Assembly: GCF_031426495.1 (NCBI RefSeq)
Contig: NZ_JANPLK010000003.1
Coordinates: 1-64,000, forward strand
Direction of reading: 5' to 3'
From: Gemmatimonas sp.
Lineage (GTDB): Bacteria > Gemmatimonadota > Gemmatimonadetes > Gemmatimonadales > Gemmatimonadaceae
DNA length: 64,000 nucleotides
Shown: positions 63,220 to 64,000 of the stretch, in pieces
How positions within the stretch are numbered: position 1 is the stretch's first letter
How the letters are laid out: each line of letters begins with the position of its first letter
Made by a program: the position numbers and the translations under genes
Notes under the pieces: generated by a model
The model's input: the letters and a program-made list of their open reading frames with translations, nothing else
Told to the model about the DNA's origin: nothing
The model's database searches: none

Positions 63220-63531
63220 TAGTTACCCGTGAATCGATCGTGAGCTTAAACCATTTTCTTAGACGCTCGACTTGCCCGAACTTCAGAGTGAGCATGGAAC
63301 ATGGAACGATCAAAATGTGCGAGCGGGGCACGTGCCGTGAATTCGGAGCGGAGACTACGGTGGAGGCAGTGCACCGGATGAGCTACGGCGGCGACTTGCG
63401 ACCAATCGCGCTAGAACACATAAGTGTGAATCGACCATCCCCTGTCACGACGTTGTTCGCCAACTCTTCACGTGCCTTCGAGTCGACCAGCACCTATGGC
63501 AAGCGCGGAAGCGGCAGAGCGGCCGCCGAAC
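63220..63531. other. intergenic region upstream of the HETGH lipoprotein gene
   Basis: It is 312 bases long and of lower GC than average. The visible open frame (63174-63542, rightward) lacks coding character. The promoter of the leftward lipoprotein pair should lie here, but no clear -35/-10 pair is evident. Confidence 0.3.
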
Positions 63532-64000
63532 TCACGTCCTGAACTCGCCGATCAACCCGCGTACGCGAAGTGACGCCGTCTGCAGCATCTCGGCAGTGGC
63601 GGACACTTCCTGCGCGGAGGCGGAGGTCTGTTCGGTGCTGGCCGCGACCTGTTCTGCCGCGGCTGCATGACCTTCCGCCGTATCGCGGGCGCTGGTGAGC
63701 GATTTCTGCACCGCGCCCAACGACTGACGGTTGGCATTCACCGCCGTGGACACGCGTGACGCCGCGCCTTCGACCTGCGCGACCGCATGCTCGATGCGCG
63801 ACAGTGCCTCGCCCACGCCCTCGGCCACGGTTTCCACGTCCTTGAGGCGCGTGGCACCGGAGTCCACCGCGCTCGACGCGCTGGCAATGCGTGCGCGGAT
63901 GCGCTTCACGTTCTCCGTGACCTCGTTGGCCGCGTTCGCACTCTGCTCGGCCAGCGCGCGCACTTCCTGCGCGACCACGGCAAAGCCACGTCCGGCACTG
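63532..64000 (-). CDS. methyl-accepting chemotaxis protein (C-terminal part, cut by the window)
   Basis: The last 156 codons are present; the gene continues beyond 64000. They begin in the descending arm of the signalling hairpin (AGRGFAVVAQEVRALAEQSANAA) and run through Ala/Ser/Glu-rich coiled coil to LIGEFRT. It differs from the receptor at 7.8-10 kb and lacks the AAPK tail. Domains upstream of the hairpin are outside the window. Confidence 0.92.
   Translation of the reverse strand, partial: SAGRGFAVVAQEVRALAEQSANAANEVTENVKRIRARIASASSAVDSGATRLKDVETVAEGVGEALSRIEHAVAQVEGAASRVSTAVNANRQSLGAVQKSLTSARDTAEGHAAAAEQVAASTEQTSASAQEVSATAEMLQTASLRVRGLIGEFRT

Overview
This 64 kb window is high-GC bacterial chromosome, densely packed, with GTGA, ATGA and TGATG start/stop overlaps throughout. 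It holds housekeeping genes (rho, gyrA, thyX, lipoamide dehydrogenase, the 2-oxoacid dehydrogenase E2 subunit, a PBP1A-type transglycosylase/transpeptidase, an EF-G paralogue) and an envelope set rich in lipoproteins, Big_2-type Ig repeats, DUF1501/DUF1800 proteins and minor pilins. This mix suggests a Gram-negative soil or freshwater bacterium, most likely Gemmatimonadota. The phylum is inferred from gene content and protein style, not from a marker gene. I see no rRNA, tRNA, CRISPR array, complete insertion sequence or prophage.

Layout. 1-10 kb: start of an acyl-CoA dehydrogenase (cut by the window edge), an Ig-repeat lipoprotein, a DUF255 thioredoxin-fold protein, a GT39 glycosyltransferase with a CrcB fluoride channel, an M20 dipeptidase and a chemoreceptor. 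10-21 kb: Rho with a long disordered N-terminus, a TPR protein with an AhpD-like protein, a polysaccharide deacetylase divergent from PBP1A, and a DUF1501/DUF1800 pair. 21-31 kb: a palindromic repeat cluster, an EF-G paralogue, ThyX divergent from a MarR regulator, a four-gene minor-pilin operon, an FAD-linked oxidase and a squalene/phytoene synthase. 31-39 kb: small membrane and zinc-ribbon proteins, an RNase HI homologue lacking catalytic residues, and an operon of a phasin-like protein with a Lys/Pro/Ala tail, a GHMP kinase and an M20 deacetylase. 39-43 kb: CoA-transferase, ECF sigma factor with its likely membrane partner, lipoamide dehydrogenase. 42.6-51.3 kb: a potassium locus, kdpE, small ORF, kdpF-A-B-C, porin, KdpD sensor half, degenerate histidine-kinase half. 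51.6-61 kb: E2 subunit, MDR dehydrogenase, TM-helix protein, gyrA, diguanylate cyclase, CoA-binding protein, saccharopine dehydrogenase-like protein. 62-63.2 kb: a lower-GC island with a lipoprotein carrying HETGH and a secreted partner. The window ends in a second chemoreceptor.

Most notable points: (1) the potassium-sensor kinase is split, and its kinase half has lost the phosphoacceptor His and the ATP-binding motifs, although KdpE keeps its acceptor Asp; (2) the RNase HI homologue has Ala and Asn where two of the four catalytic carboxylates belong; (3) four nested palindromes sit at gene ends, and one shares an exact 22-base match with the start of a CoA-transferase coding region; (4) the EF-G paralogue has SMMD in place of the NKxD guanine-specificity motif; (5) the low-GC two-gene island abuts what looks like a truncated coding remnant.
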